This document shows, piece by piece, positions 1-10,789 of a stretch of DNA of 64,000 nt. The notes below the pieces were generated by a model, which was given only the letters and a program-made list of their open reading frames with translations, was not told the DNA's origin and did not search any database. The stretch is from Imbricaverruca yamaguchii (Eukaryota > Arthropoda > Thecostraca > Neoverrucidae), in assembly GCA_034440575.1 (NCBI GenBank), contig JAOTOL010001394.1, positions 386,001 through 450,000 on the forward strand, read 5' to 3'. Position numbers and translations under genes: made by a program. Numbering within the stretch: position 1 is the first letter of the stretch; every line of letters begins with the position of its first letter.

Positions 1-960
1 GTTTTTTAGCCTCGCGGGCTTCTAACATGTTTTGTGGGGTAAGATTTTTGCGACATTTTTGCTCAGCCCGCCGCCTCAGAGCGACGGCTCGTTGGCATTC
101 GTCGTTCCACCACGGCACGTGGTGACGGTTAGGGGAGTGACGAATGTGGGGGACAGGATTTCCTGCCGCGAGTAATATGGTGTCAAAAAAAACTGATGTT
201 GGGGGGATGGAATGAGGCGGGAAGACGGTGTCAATTTCCTGGGAGAAAGATGGCCATTTCGCTTACCGAACATTCCAGTGGGGTAGAAATGTGCAATCTC
301 TAGTCTGTGCTGAGCGTTCAAGTATAATACGAATGGGGAAGTGATCGCTAAAGAGGGGATCGGGTTGGACATCCCAAGAGAAGAGGGGTGAAATGGAAGC
401 CGAGGCCAAAGACAGGTCAATGGCAGATGGTCGGAACGGGGGATGTCGGTGTTGTGTGTGGGTGTTTAGTCATTTAAAAAGACCATGTTGTGGATGTTGA
501 GGAGTGTTTCGATGTGGTGTCCGCGAGGTGTTGTGGTGTGACACCCCCATGCCTGGTGGTGGGCATTAAAATCACCCAGGACTAGGCAGGGCGGGGAAGA
601 AGACCGAAAAGGTCGGTCACAGAAGATAAGTACAGTGTAGGAGAAGGAGGAAGATAAACAGAGAGTAGAGACAGAAACGGCAATAAAATTTAGGTTGTTA
701 GCGATGTTAATCTGGCGATGGAGGAGGGTGTCCGATATAAATAAGGCGACCCCGCCGCCGCGGTGTGTAGAGTTTCTGTTGTCGGTATAGAGTGAGTAAC
801 CAAAGATATTAAAATTATATGGGTCATTGTCGCGCTATCGGGTCTCCTGAACGGCGGCAATCAATGGTTTATTTTTGATGATATATTCCTTGAATTCTGC
901 CCAATGAGATATGAGTGACCTCGTATTCCATTGGAGCAAGAATTCAGTAGTGAGTGTCTG
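1..960 (-). pseudogene. I/Jockey-type LINE ORF2, N-terminal endonuclease, degraded
   Basis: Reading down the minus strand from about 960 gives an APE-type endonuclease of a non-LTR retrotransposon, the enzyme that nicks target DNA to prime reverse transcription. Visible blocks, in order, are LLQWNTRSLISHWAEFKEYI, PLIAAVQETR, a GGGVALFISD block and CLVLGDFNAHHQAWGC, the last being the typical catalytic GDFN strand. The frame then runs to a GGTTNANEPSL end at 76, just before the domain's usual PWW boundary. It is interrupted by stops and frame changes (for example a TAG right after QETR near 830). The rest of ORF2 would lie beyond the window edge. The gag-like ORF1 directly upstream (about 2,683 to 975) fits the same element. 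The GDFNAHH form is typical of I and Jockey clades; the exact clade is not certain. Confidence 0.8.
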
Positions 961-974
961 CATTAGTGGTGGTG

Positions 975-2683
975 GTGTTCACGCCCTCGTAGGCGTGTAT
1001 GGGGTGGTGATGGGGTGGTGGAGTCATCCGTCTCGTATGAGTCGGACGACTCAGAAGATGTTTGCGGCTCTAGGTCCCTGGTTGGGTCTGGGCTCTGAGG
1101 ACGTGGGGGATGAGAGGCCTCGGGGGCTGGGAGGGGCGGGGGCCCTGAGGGGGCAAGGGGCAGGGGCGGCCCTGAAGGGGTGGCGTGGATGAGGCACTGA
1201 CTCGAGGCGAGGCAGGGTGACAGCGGGGTGGGCGTCGGGCACCATGGGTCCTGGAGTTGGGTCCCAGATACTGGGAGTGAGAACAGTCCTCTGAAGAGGC
1301 CGAGTGAGGGGCTGGGCTCTTGATTATCGGCTTGTCCTGGTAGGAGAGCCAACCGTCAGCGGGGCCCACGCGGGGGTCCTTGAGTCAGAGGGGGTGGGGC
1401 TCCTGGCTGTCGGCTTATCCATATAGGTTGGCCGACCGTCAGAGGGGCCACGGGGGGTCCTGGGGTCCAATGGTCCTGGGTCAGGCGCACGGCGCCCGGT
1501 CGACGGAGGGGCGGCCCGACGACGGTGGGGGGCCCGGCGGTTGGAAGGGTCCTCCACGGGAGCGGGGAGCGCGGATGGCGGAGCAGGAGGCGGATAGTGC
1601 GAGGGGTCGGAGTTGGGAGGTCCCTGGGGGCGTTGAGCCGCCTCTGCGGGAGTTGGCCACAGGGCCTGCCTGGGTCGTCCCTCAGGGACTGGGGGCGAGG
1701 GCGGTGACCAGCGCTGGAGTGCCATACGCCTCGCCTGCCGCTCTTTGGCCTCGAGCCATGCGGGACATCTCGGCGAGGATGCGGGATGGGGTCCCTGGCA
1801 GGCCGCGCACCGCTGCTCGGGGGAAACGCATGTCTCCGTCGGGTGGGACTTTGCGCAGTAGCCGCAGGTGGGCTCCCTTGCGCGGCACGCCCGGCTTTGG
1901 TGGCCGTAGCGCTGGCAGAGTGTGCAGCGCGCTGGGGGCGGGGTCCAGGGATGCAGGGCGACTCAGAGGTACCCTGCCATGATGATGCGGGCGGGGTGAG
2001 GGTTCGGAAGCCAAGCTTGATTACCGGGCCTGGTCTCGTGCGGCGACCGAGGCGTACCACTTCGCAGACCCCCTGGGGATCAGCTCGTCGAGGAGCTCCT
2101 CCTCCGAGAGTTCGGAGAGCTCTGGGGCGTGCGCCGTGGTATAGGTGATATTAATACGGTCCGCCAGCTGGACCGTGGCGTCGGCGCCCAGGAACCTCCC
2201 CACGTTTAGGAGGCACCGGGCCTGGGTGGCGTCCCTCACTTGGACGAGCAGTGTCCCGGAGCGGAGGACCTTGGCCGAGATCACTCCCCCCGTCCACATA
2301 TCCAGCTCCCTCGCTATAGCAAACGGGGAGGAACTGAACCAAGACCCTTCCTCCCTGGTCACCAAGACGAACGACTCCCACTCTGGAGGGTCGCGGGGAG
2401 GGGAAGGCGGGCACCCGGCTGGGGTCGGCGCCCTCCGTCCTCCGAGGGGGGAGGGGGCTCCCGGGCATACCGGGGTGGGGTGAGGGTATGGTGTCCTATA
2501 TGGGTGGGTTGTGTTTAGTGTGGCTGTGAGTGGGGAAGGGCACCCTGAAGGGGTGCTAATAAGATAGGCGCCCTGAGGGGGTGCTGTAAGAAGAGATGTG
2601 AAGAGAGGTGTTGTGCGAAAGGGGTAAGAAAGACACAGAGTTTTGGAGGGATGGGAAAATCGCTCACAGGTGGGCGCAGTCAC
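975..2683 (-). pseudogene. I/Jockey-type LINE ORF1 (gag-like, CCHC knuckles), frameshifted
   Basis: The minus strand encodes a proline-rich N terminus, then a gag-like core (VRDATQARCLLNVGRFLG and following, about 2,250-2,150). After a frame change near 2,035 come GFRTLTPP and three cysteine knuckles between about 1,935 and 1,770: CTLCQRYGHQSRACR, CGYCAKSHPTETC and CAACQGPHP. This order (RNA-binding core, three zinc knuckles, low-complexity tail) is that of ORF1 proteins of I and Jockey LINEs, which coat the RNA. The frame is broken at least twice and has an in-frame stop before the first knuckle, so it is not a functional copy. The tail from about 1,350 to 975 is Pro/Ser-rich. Long ORFs on the plus strand here are GC-rich shadows. 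Confidence 0.75.
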
Positions 2684-2737
2684 GCTCTTTGAGCGCTATC
2701 CCGATCCATTAAAGCAGAAAGCTACCTGTGGCCGATT

Positions 2738-4016
2738 CTAACCTATTGGGTGGGATGGGGCAAAAACAATCAGAACTGTCCGCTGGTACAAGTCGGTTTC
2801 CCGGCGGTGCTCGAGAGCACCGTTTGGCCGAAGGGGATTGGGAGGGGGAGCTGCACCAGCTATTCCCATATAATAAGCTTGTCCTTCCACGGTGTGCACA
2901 CCACCAACTGTCTGAAAGTATTCTGAGCATGCACCATGTTGAGCCGTTCGGAGTGCGCTCTTGCGCTCACGGTAATTCCGCTGGGCTTCATCGCTTCGTG
3001 CTGCATCTCTGTGCTTGCGCGCCTGTTTCAATGCTCCCCTTGCTGTATGGACATCATCGTGCTGCAGCCAAGGTGGCGACCGGTGTTTCAGCTTGATTTG
3101 ACGAAGAGGCATGTGATGGTCGATGATTGGCTGCCATGCAGCCAGCCATGCGTCCCATTTGTCCGAGGTGGTAGTCGCCATTGTCCGAGGTATACCACCT
3201 CGGACAATGGCGATAAACGGCCGACCAGTCGGCTAACAGCAGATCTAGGCACAAAGCATCTTGATCTAAGCGTCTTGTCGATCGGATGGTAATAACTGTG
3301 GGTTGAGGGCGACGCCTGGCAATTGTGACAGATGCAGCAATGACACTGTGATCGCTGAAATCTGTGGGAATGACTCGAACTTCTGTGGTCAGGTCAGATC
3401 CATTTGTGATGAGATGATCGAGGAGACTCGGGTTGTCTCCTTCTCTCCGTGGTGGGTGTGTGACGTTGGTTATCAGCTGGCTGAGGGACAGATCGCAGAG
3501 CGTACGCAAATAAACCCGCACACCCGGTTTGTCGGGCTGTAGGACGTCAAAGTTGGTGTCACCGAGAAGAAAGATGGGCTTGCCCAGGCTTAGGACGTGA
3601 ACCAGTTGATCATATAGCTCCTCATTGGCCGGTGTCACTGCACTATTTGGGGAACGGTAGACAACTCCAATGATAACTGTTCTGAGATCAGTCACAGTGA
3701 TCCACAGTGGCTCTAGAGATGAGTTCGGTGTAGGCATCCACAGTGACTCAACAGTAAGACGATTACGGGAGATAATAGCGACTCCGCGCCCGTGCGACAC
3801 TTCCCTCCGCCTGATGTTGAAGTCAGGTAAGATGAGGGTGCTGTCGTCCACATCCACAGAGAGCAGCGTCTCGGTGGTACAGAATATGTCAAATTCCTCA
3901 GTCGATAAGAGTTGATTAATGTCGTCTAGGTGTCTGGCCAGCGAGCTAACATTCCCGTGGCCGATTTTCAGTCGGCGACAACGTCTCTGTTGCTGGACTT
4001 TGCCAACGTTCCGCGT
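2738..4016 (-). pseudogene. CR1/L2-like LINE ORF2, endonuclease part, broken
   Basis: The minus strand from about 4,000 reads NVSSLARHLDDINQLL and FDIFCTTETLLSVDVDD, then a long open frame (3,857-3,054) with GRGVAIISRN, GVVYRSPNS, FLLGDTNFDVLQ and a SLLDHLITN...DFSDHSVI end. These are the blocks of an APE endonuclease of CR1/L2-type LINEs (GDTNFD and SDHS hold catalytic residues). It continues in another frame (3,181-2,738) with the usual post-endonuclease linker: a WDAWLAAWQPIIDHHMPLR stretch and an SPPWL motif. The frame switch falls at a small inverted duplication (3,165-3,226). The reverse transcriptase is absent because the copy stops near 2,738, next to the gag-like ORF of the neighbouring LINE. 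Confidence 0.75.
3165..3226. repeat. Short inverted repeat inside LINE endonuclease
   Basis: The 17-18 base sequence around CGCCATTGTCCGAGGT is followed after a few bases by its complement (ACCTCGGACAATGGCG), giving a hairpin with a tiny loop. The two LINE frames (3,857-3,054 and 3,181-2,738) meet here, so the inverted duplication is what breaks the reading frame. It looks like a template-switch scar. Confidence 0.8.
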
Positions 4017-4550
4017 TTAGCGAAGCGTCAATCGCGGGGGCTGCAAGAGACATCGGCTGAATGTTCGCCGTGGAGGTGGCATTGCATTCGCCGTGTTTTG
4101 TACTGCTGAGGGTGTTGGGCGGCACTCCACACGACGGGGGGTTTCCCCGGTGCCGGGAGTGGCATACAGAGCAGCACTCCTTTCAGCTGATAGTATTGCT
4201 CGTTCAATGACTCTCCTCTTCACTTGTTGTCCGCCCCGGCATCCTCGCCTCCTCAGCCGTCGCCGGCGTCCGACCGGGACCGATTCGGCGGGGCGGACCA
4301 GGCCAGGGGGCGGCTCGGCGCTGTTGTCTTTAGGTCCGGTCGCGGCTGGACACGGCTGGCCGGGGTCGGTCCGGACCTCCGGACACGCAGACATCTGCGG
4401 CGGCTGTTCTAGGGGGCGGGGTTGACGGGGTAGAGAGGTGCGAAACGATTGATGTTGGTATGGATACGCGTTTCCGACTGGTGGCTGTTCTGCGGCTGGT
4501 GGACATGGCGATAGTTCTGGTTGTTTTGCCGTTTTCTGATATGTTTGCAC
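4017..4550 (-). CDS. Pro/Arg-rich ORF upstream of CR1/L2-like endonuclease
   Basis: A 177-residue open frame on the minus strand, rich in Pro, Arg and Gln, with a basic cluster (VGRRRRLRRRGCRGG) near its middle. I recognise no domain. It lies directly upstream of the CR1/L2-like endonuclease in the same orientation. It could be the remains of that element's ORF1 or 5' region, or simply a GC-rich open frame. No cysteine knuckle or coiled coil is visible. Confidence 0.3.
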   Translation of the reverse strand: MQTYQKTAKQPELSPCPPAAEQPPVGNAYPYQHQSFRTSLPRQPRPLEQPPQMSACPEVRTDPGQPCPAATGPKDNSAEPPPGLVRPAESVPVGRRRRLRRRGCRGGQQVKRRVIERAILSAERSAALYATPGTGETPRRVECRPTPSAVQNTANAMPPPRRTFSRCLLQPPRLTLR

Positions 4551-6540
4551 TGATTATAAAATTTTGATGACAGGACCGGGAACTTGGCTTAATTACTAAT
4601 CTTTCCTCACGCTTCAGAGGCTTCTCTTGGGTTATGTGGCTCGCTCTCGCACATTACAAGCATCAGTATCCGTTGAAACATTTAAACTTAATACAGCGGT
4701 TTTCAGATGATTAAGGCACTTACAGTTTTGGGCGGCGTCACACATTCACGGTTCGATGTTCAGGATGTACGTAATCACACTATGACACAACAATGTTGTC
4801 TTGTTCCGGAGAAATATATGAAAGAGTGTGGAGCGGCCGTCGGTTGCTGTCAAGCACCCGCCACCAGGCCGTGGTGCACATTCTAGCAGTGTTGATAGTA
4901 CAAACTATTTTGTTCTTAAAACTTTCATTCATGTGGGTCATTATTCCCGATTTCACACTCTACCTTCTTCCTGAGCCCAAGTGATCTGCAAGTAAGAAGC
5001 CACTGTAAAACCACCTATTTTATCTTCATCACTAGGGTCCTCAATTTGAATAACAAACCACGCAATGTACAAACGTGAGCATCTGTGGCCTGCATGGCCC
5101 TGACTGTGTTATATGGCTTGGATGCTTGACAATTGAATAATTGAGGTAATATGTTTCAATAGTAGCATACCACAAGGTATACTACAATTGAAACAGATTA
5201 CCTCAATGGGAATAGCACAGTGATGCCTGGAACCCACATTTTGACCATTCTTCCAAAAGGAAGGAGCAATATTTCAGTGAGGTGATAGATCACAACTGTA
5301 ACACAGTTAATACATTTCCACTTACAACACAGCTTCAGCTTGATGTAAATAGTTGTAAGAATTTCAGAAGTAAGCACATAAAAATGAGTAAGAGACTAAC
5401 CTGTGATACTGCGATAAATATATTGCGCATTCCAACTGATATAGCATGACACCACAGTTAAAGTTGTCAAGGTGTGACCAAGTGTTGTCAGTATGCTGTT
5501 GAGACTGGTTTCTGCCTCATGTTAGTCAAGTGTATGGAGGGCAAATTAATGTGGGATTGATATAATAATATATAAGGCTTGTATGTTGGAGTTTTATTAC
5601 ATTTTATTATCTAGTTGTTGAAGTTTTATTATTGTATTATCTAGTTATTATGCTAAGCTGGCATTTGTGCATTATGTCTATCCATTTCCTTTATTATTTA
5701 ATGGCACTACACCAATTTCTTCTTTTTATGGGGCGAAGAAGGGTGGTTGCAATGCAACTTTGTCTGACGAATTGTTTGCACAAATGTGCAATGGGTTCCA
5801 GTTGTTTCCCAACGTCTCACACGATTATGGAACTATTTTGTGAAATAATCATCATAGTGCAGTTTGTTCGTGGGTGTTACAGGGTCCTGACTGAATTGAT
5901 TTGTCCAAAATCTGAGCGAGGATGATAATGATGCTGAATTTCAGTTTGAATGTGCCTTAGTGGGTGTATCATAGGATCTTCTGATGCATTTAACTTGGTT
6001 CAATATAGTCATGACTTTCTATATACATAATTTATAGGTTGCTCTCAATCTCAGTTTGCATTATTCCATGCATTAGCAGCTCTGCACATTATCCAGTCTA
6101 ATGTGATGTTGCCCATCAGCTATGGCAGAATTAGTAGCAAGAAAGTACCAAAATTGCTTGCTACCCTGCAAAAAATCATCCTTTTTTGCATTTATGTTCA
6201 AATTATTCCATGTGAAGCTTCATAGTGCAATTCCAGCACATTTTGTGAAGTGCCGGGTATTTCATATTATTGTGAAATGTCAATGCACTTGACATTAGCC
6301 AAACATCAGTCATAGTGTATGCTACTTTAAATTCTTAAGGTGTGGTATGGAGATAGATAGTTATCAGATTTATTGAGAATTAGTGATTTGAAGAGGTGAC
6401 ATTAATTTTGATAATGCACTGAAGTTTAAGCTAGCCAGCATCTAATTGCAACCATCATGTGCCAATCAAATGCTGCTGGGTGAGTACATGAAAAGGGTAT
6501 TTGGAAGTAGAAGCCAAAATTATGTGAGAAACCATACTAG
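4551..6540. other. AT-rich sequence, no gene recognised
   Basis: I see no coding similarity here except the hairpin at 5,141-5,206. ORFs are short, AT-rich and show no domain. The stretch may be intronic or intergenic. Confidence 0.5.
5141..5206. repeat. 31-bp near-perfect hairpin with a 3-base loop
   Basis: The left arm (5,141-5,171) starts TTGAGGTAATATGTTTCAAT and the right arm (5,175-5,206) ends GAAACAGATTACCTCAA. The arms pair at 28 of 31 positions, one mismatch being a possible G-U pair in RNA. The loop is only about 3 bases, shorter than usual for a Drosha substrate. It may be a fold-back element end, an endo-siRNA source or a cruciform-forming palindrome. Confidence 0.8.
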
Positions 6541-6589
6541 GACAATATTGAGTGAGATACTTTGGTGATCCAGTAACATTGGCTTTCTT

Positions 6590-6890
6590 TTCAGGTGAAA
6601 TGTCAGACAGGGTGCACTGTTCAGTTTCTAGTTCCAAGATGTGGTCAGGAGGGAAAGGAAAGAAGAAGATGGCCCAGGGTGTCAGTGTGTTTCGGTTTCC
6701 AACAGATGAAAAAATGTGCAAGATGTGGATAAAAACATGTGCTTGAGCAGACCAAATTGAATATACAAAGGCCTACATCTGTTCCAATCACTTTACCCAT
6801 AGATATTATGATGCATCATACTTGTTGAAATTGAAGATGATGCCCTAAACCTGTTATAAGCCATCCGTAAGGCCTGATGCAATTCCTTCT
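6590..6890 (+). pseudogene. THAP-type zinc-finger domain remnant
   Basis: After an acceptor-like CTTTCTTTTCAG (ends 6,594) one frame reads GVSVFRFPTDEKMCKMWIKT, a stop at 6,744, then IEYTKAYICSNHF, and later KPSVRPDAIPS after a second stop. FRFP, W, ICSNHF and a final D/A-x-P are the signature positions of the THAP C2CH DNA-binding domain found in THAP proteins and P-element-like transposases. The first Cys pair is visible only in the neighbouring frame (VKCQTGCTVQF), implying a frameshift. Two stops and the shift make this a decayed domain, either from a P-like transposon or a THAP gene. No transposase core is visible nearby. Confidence 0.55.
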
Positions 6891-7139
6891 GTAGACTTCC
6901 TATTCCTCATCCTCGAGGTACATGTGTGTTGTGCATATCCTTGACTGCCAAATATGACACCAATATCATGTGCGACCAACCAACATCATGTCCCATTAGG
7001 GGCACTGAATGACTAAAGGCAAGAGGTGTGCTCAAGTCTTCCCTGCTATAGGCGCACGCTTAGGGACCATATCACCATATTTGTTCACCACATCATTTGT
7101 TTGTTTGTTTCTTGCAAGCTTTTGTATGATTGGTAAATA

Positions 7140-7255
7140 TATGTATGATACATATATATATATATGATATTTTGTATTTTGGTAAATATTTTGTATGATA
7201 CATATATATATGCATGCACACGCATATACACACATACATATATATATATATATAT

Positions 7256-7306
<51 letters not shown>

Positions 7307-7312
7307 TATATC
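7140..7312. repeat. TA-rich microsatellite
   Basis: Long (TA)n runs with interspersed CA/CG dinucleotides at 7,200-7,235. The ORFs rich in Tyr/Ile on both strands here are artefacts. It abuts the 5' side of the CR1-like LINE piece. Confidence 0.95.
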
Positions 7313-7319
7313 TACCGGC

Positions 7320-7769
7320 CTACCGGGCAGGCATAGAAACAACAAATATGTTCCAGGCATTGGATGACTGCCCCCAGGATAGCAGTAGTAAGGAGTCAGT
7401 GCTGGTCATAGGGGACTCTCGTGTGCGACATTTAGAGCGGGTATTTTGTAAAGGTAGGAGGGACAGGAGGTGCATCACCAGGCCTGGTGCCAAGGTGAAG
7501 GACCTGGTACCTGCGGTGGCACAGGTCACCAGTGATCACCAGTTTAACACAGTCATAGTGCATATAGGGGTAAATAACATAGGTCCTACTAGGAGTGAGG
7601 AGCTTCTGCGAGAGTACAGGGCCCTTCTGGCCACCCTGAAGGGTACCAATAGAGTCATTGTAACAGCAATTTTGCCTAGGGCTAGAGCCTCCCTGAGTGG
7701 AGCTCTAGGGCACTGGCAGCTAACGCCAGGGAAAAAGCCAAAGGTGGTTATGGAGCATTTGTTAAGTGT
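7320..7769 (+). pseudogene. CR1-like LINE ORF1, SGNH-esterase domain, 3' truncated
   Basis: The frame holds an SGNH/GDSL-type esterase: [16 protein letters not shown] carries the GDS catalytic-serine block, and VIVHIGVNNIGPTRSEELLR carries the GxN block. Esterase domains of this kind occur in ORF1 of some CR1/L2 LINEs, where their role is thought to involve lipid or membrane contact. The copy starts inside ORF1, lacks the N-terminal coiled coil seen in the fuller copy at 29,296, and is fused by an internal deletion at about 7,727 to sequence just upstream of ORF2, so the esterase C terminus (the Asp/His end) is missing. It is nearly identical to the 29.7-kb copy over the shared part. Confidence 0.85.
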
Positions 7770-8887
7770 ATGATGTTTAATGCTCAGAGTATCCGTTCCA
7801 AATTTTATGAGTTCAAGTGTTATGTTGGTGAGGAGGAACCGGATTTTGTTTGCATTACGGAGGCATGGGTCAGTGAAGGGTATTTTGGAGATAACTTACA
7901 GGACTATGAGATCCCGGGATACAATATGTTTTCGTGCAATAGGGGTCCAGCATTGAAAGGGGTGGTGTAATGCTCTATATGAATAGCTTATTCAGTTCTC
8001 CAAAAGTAGCAGGTGGGGATAAAAATGTGTCTGTGGAGTCCATCTCGCTTGATGTCACTGTGGGAAAAGGCAACAGCAATACTCTTAGGATAGGAGCTTT
8101 CTACCGATCAGGAACCCTGCCACATTCTCAGCAACTGGAGCTTGACAAGGTGATTTGTGAGGAAATCAGTAGAAACTTTAAGAGGAAGTGCCTTATTCTC
8201 GGTGACTTTAATCTAAAAGGTTATGAAAATGCTGGTGTTGGCTCCCCATCATGCAAAATGTTTAGGAAATGCCTTGTAGAGGACCTGTTCTTACACCAGT
8301 TTGTATCGGAACCTACCAGGCATGGTTCATTCTTGGACCTTGTATTCTCGGATTTAAGTGACATCGTTCAAGACTTGACTGTAGGCGAAACTCTGGGAAA
8401 AAGTGACCATAACATAGTTAGATTCAAGGCACATGTAGGGGAAATTACCAAGGATAATTTGGTAAAGGTTCCAAATTTCAATAAAGCAGACTTTAACGGC
8501 ATGAGAGCGGCTTTAAGTGCCATCAGATGGGAAGAAGAAGTCTCCAATTTAAATGCCTGTGAAATGTGGGAAAAGTTCAAATCTTACTTGAAGGAAACTC
8601 AGATTAGACATGTCCCCCAAAAGCACAGACGCAAAAGAAGGGTAGGAAAGCCAGCATGGCTTACACCGGACGTGATAAAAGCAATTAAGGCTAAGAAAAC
8701 TGCATTTAGAGTTTTTAAAGAAGCCTCAAATGTCGTTAATCTAAAGGCGTATCGAAAAGCTAGAGACACTGTGAAGCAAAAAACCAGAGCAGCAAAGCGA
8801 GCAAAAGAACTGGATTTAGCTAGAAACTGTAATGGGGACAGTAAAAAGTTCTTTCAGCCTCACCCCCATAGGATAAGGTTTGTGTGA
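7770..8887 (+). pseudogene. CR1-like LINE ORF2, endonuclease domain, truncated
   Basis: Two adjoining frames give MMFNAQSIRSKFYEFKCYVG, then DFVCITEAWVSEG (7,770-7,970), then the rest of an APE endonuclease from 7,970: LRIGAFYRSGT, CLILGDFNLKGYE, GSFLDLVFSD and GKSDHNIVRF, followed by the basic post-endonuclease linker ending RVGKPAWLTPDVIKAIKAKK. The catalytic E, GDFN and SDH positions are kept. One frame change separates the first 66 residues from the rest. The copy ends abruptly near 8,880 without reverse transcriptase. Confidence 0.85.
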
Positions 8888-9106
8888 GGAGAGACCCTCT
8901 CAGATTGAGGCCTCCCACTACAAGAAGTATGAACGCGCCGTTGTCATGTGTTGGCTCATGCCCGATTCGTGGCATTGTTTGCGGTCTCTTCCCGATTAAG
9001 ACCAGTGGGGGAATGCATCTTGACGGGCAAGCCTGGTTAAATCTAAATTGACTTCAAGCTAGGTAGCGAAAACGTTTCCTGCATTGCTTCGATGCAGGTC
9101 TCAGAC

Positions 9107-9300
9107 ATCATGCAACATGGGGACGAGTGGGCTAGGGGTAAGTTGCTTGTCTCACAATCGAAAGATGGTGGGTTCGAGTCTGACCTGTCGCTACTCTTCG
9201 CCCGCGACCAATCGGCGTAAGAGATTGGCGACGCTACATAACTTAACGGTCGATGTGCCGTAAAGCCAATAACCAACCAACCACCAACTATCATGCAACA
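9107..9300 (+). mobile_element. tRNA-Val-like SINE, copy 1, with TSD
   Basis: The SINE body (9,119-9,289) begins GGGGACGAGTGGGCTAGGGG, has a B box GGTTCGAGTC, an anticodon-arm-like CTCACA, then a non-tRNA body with CTCTTCGCCCGCGACCAATC and an AACCAACCAACC-type tail. ATCATGCAACA flanks it on both sides (9,107-9,117 and 9,290-9,300). Confidence 0.9.
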
Positions 9301-9416
9301 ATTTCAAAAGGACACATGGATGCGTCCATGCACGGGGTGGGCTTCAGCTGATCGGGTGGAGCGAGTTAGTTAATTTAAAGCTAACAATGTCTGTGAATGC
9401 ATTCAAAATACCAATC

Positions 9417-9606
9417 CTAACATCTTTCCGGGAATGAGTAGTCTATGGGTAACTGGCCAGTCTCACAACCGAAAGGTTGTGGGTTCAGGTCTCACCTCTC
9501 GCCACTCTTCGCCCGCGACCAATCAGCGTGAGTGATTGGCGACGCTACATGACTCAACGGTCGACGTGTCGTAAAACCAACAATCACAATCATCTAACAC
9601 CTTTCC
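9417..9606 (+). mobile_element. tRNA-Val-like SINE, copy 2, with TSD
   Basis: A diverged copy of the same SINE. The B box is weakened to GGTTCAGGTC. The body (CGCCCGCGACCAATCAGCGT) and the CGTAAAACCAA tail are kept. An imperfect target duplication CTAACA(T/C)CTTTCC lies at 9,417-9,429 and 9,594-9,606. Confidence 0.85.
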
Positions 9607-9737
9607 CAGGCTGCGGGGGTGTTACTCCCTTAATGCCACCCCGAATCGAGCGCATCGCCTCCACATTCTCCCGGGACCTTATTGCTATAAATTAAGTGCC
9701 GCGAGATGGAAGCCTTTCACACACTGCATTCCCTAGC

Positions 9738-10586
9738 TTAACCCCGCCGTCTTTCCTGTCAAATCCTCTCACCCCGTCTCGAGGGTGGGGTTGAAGATCC
9801 CCCTCTAAAATTCAAACTAAGCATCGCACGGAAATGAAAGAGGTGTCGTCGGAAAGCGCTCGACGAGTAGGGTCGGGGTCCACCCCGCCTCCCCCAAAAA
9901 TTCCCACAAAAGTGACGTCACCAGGGGGCTAGATTTTCACGACTTTTCACTACTTGCATTATGTTTTTTTGCTCTGGGTTGTTCATTTTTGGGATATATG
10001 AAAAGACAAAATGTATTTTGATTGTGAAAAGGACAGCGAAATGGACCAGGGCTAAAAAACATTTGTCCCCCGAAAAATAAGAATGTTATTTTTTCGAATT
10101 TCAAAATTTTGAGTTTTCAAGTTTTCTTTAATTTTCCTTCTCGAATAGGTAGAGCAGACCGAGAAATTTTGTTGGAAGTCAACTAGCCCTAATAAAAATT
10201 GCTTACTTTAGCCAGAATCCTGTGTTTGAACTGCAAGATGTGAAATACGCAACATTTATATGTAGTCAAAAACGAAAAAAAAATGACAAATTCAACTCGT
10301 ACGTTTTGGTGCATCCGTAAAGATAAGCAAACGCTGAAAGTTTTATTAAAATATCAGTATCCGTTAAAGCGTGACGACTGGTTGAACGTTTTGGGAGGTG
10401 ACCTCACTTGACCGTGACTAACTCATTGACCCTAGATGACCTGACCTACAAATTTTGAATTAGTATGTTAACTTGATGTAGGAAAAGGTATGCCAAATTT
10501 GGGCGCGCTGCCGTGCGCCGTTCGTCCGCTATCGGCGAAAACCCTGAGGGGGGCGGTTGAAGACCCCCCGAAACGGGACTGGTTAA
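9738..10586 (-). mobile_element. TTAA-flanked MITE, copy 1 (reverse)
   Basis: An 849-bp copy bounded by TTAA at 9,738-9,741 and 10,583-10,586. Its right end, reverse-complemented, starts TTAACCAGTCCCG, and the subterminal GGGGGGCGGTTGAAGACC block matches the other copies. The interior is AT-rich and non-coding. TTAA target sites with C-rich ends are the habit of piggyBac-type elements. No transposase is encoded, so it is non-autonomous. Confidence 0.8.
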
Positions 10587-10789
10587 GCTTGCGGGTTCAC
10601 GCTGACAATAATGACACTGTTCTGAAGGAAAAAGGTGCGTACAGATTTTGGTTGGTTACTTGGAAGAAAACGACGTTTATTGGAGGCAATTCACTACTTT
10701 GCATCTTGCGCGCCGCTCGTCCCATGTCCATATGTAGTCACGGAGCTGGCGGGTGACGCATCGTGCGCGTCATAAAGCAACCTGCGTGG

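Noticed and set aside
1380..1982. 200-residue plus-strand open frame
   Set aside because: It is opposite the gag-like LINE ORF1 with its CCHC knuckles, in GC-rich DNA; a shadow frame.
5141..5206. A let-7 precursor
   Set aside because: Only the seed matches, and the loop of about 3 bases is too short for a normal precursor.
7032..7367. Tyr/Ile-rich open frames
   Set aside because: Produced by the (TA)n microsatellite.
9119..9190. Functional tRNA-Val gene
   Set aside because: The acceptor arm does not pair properly, and each copy continues into the same non-tRNA body with target duplications; these are SINEs.
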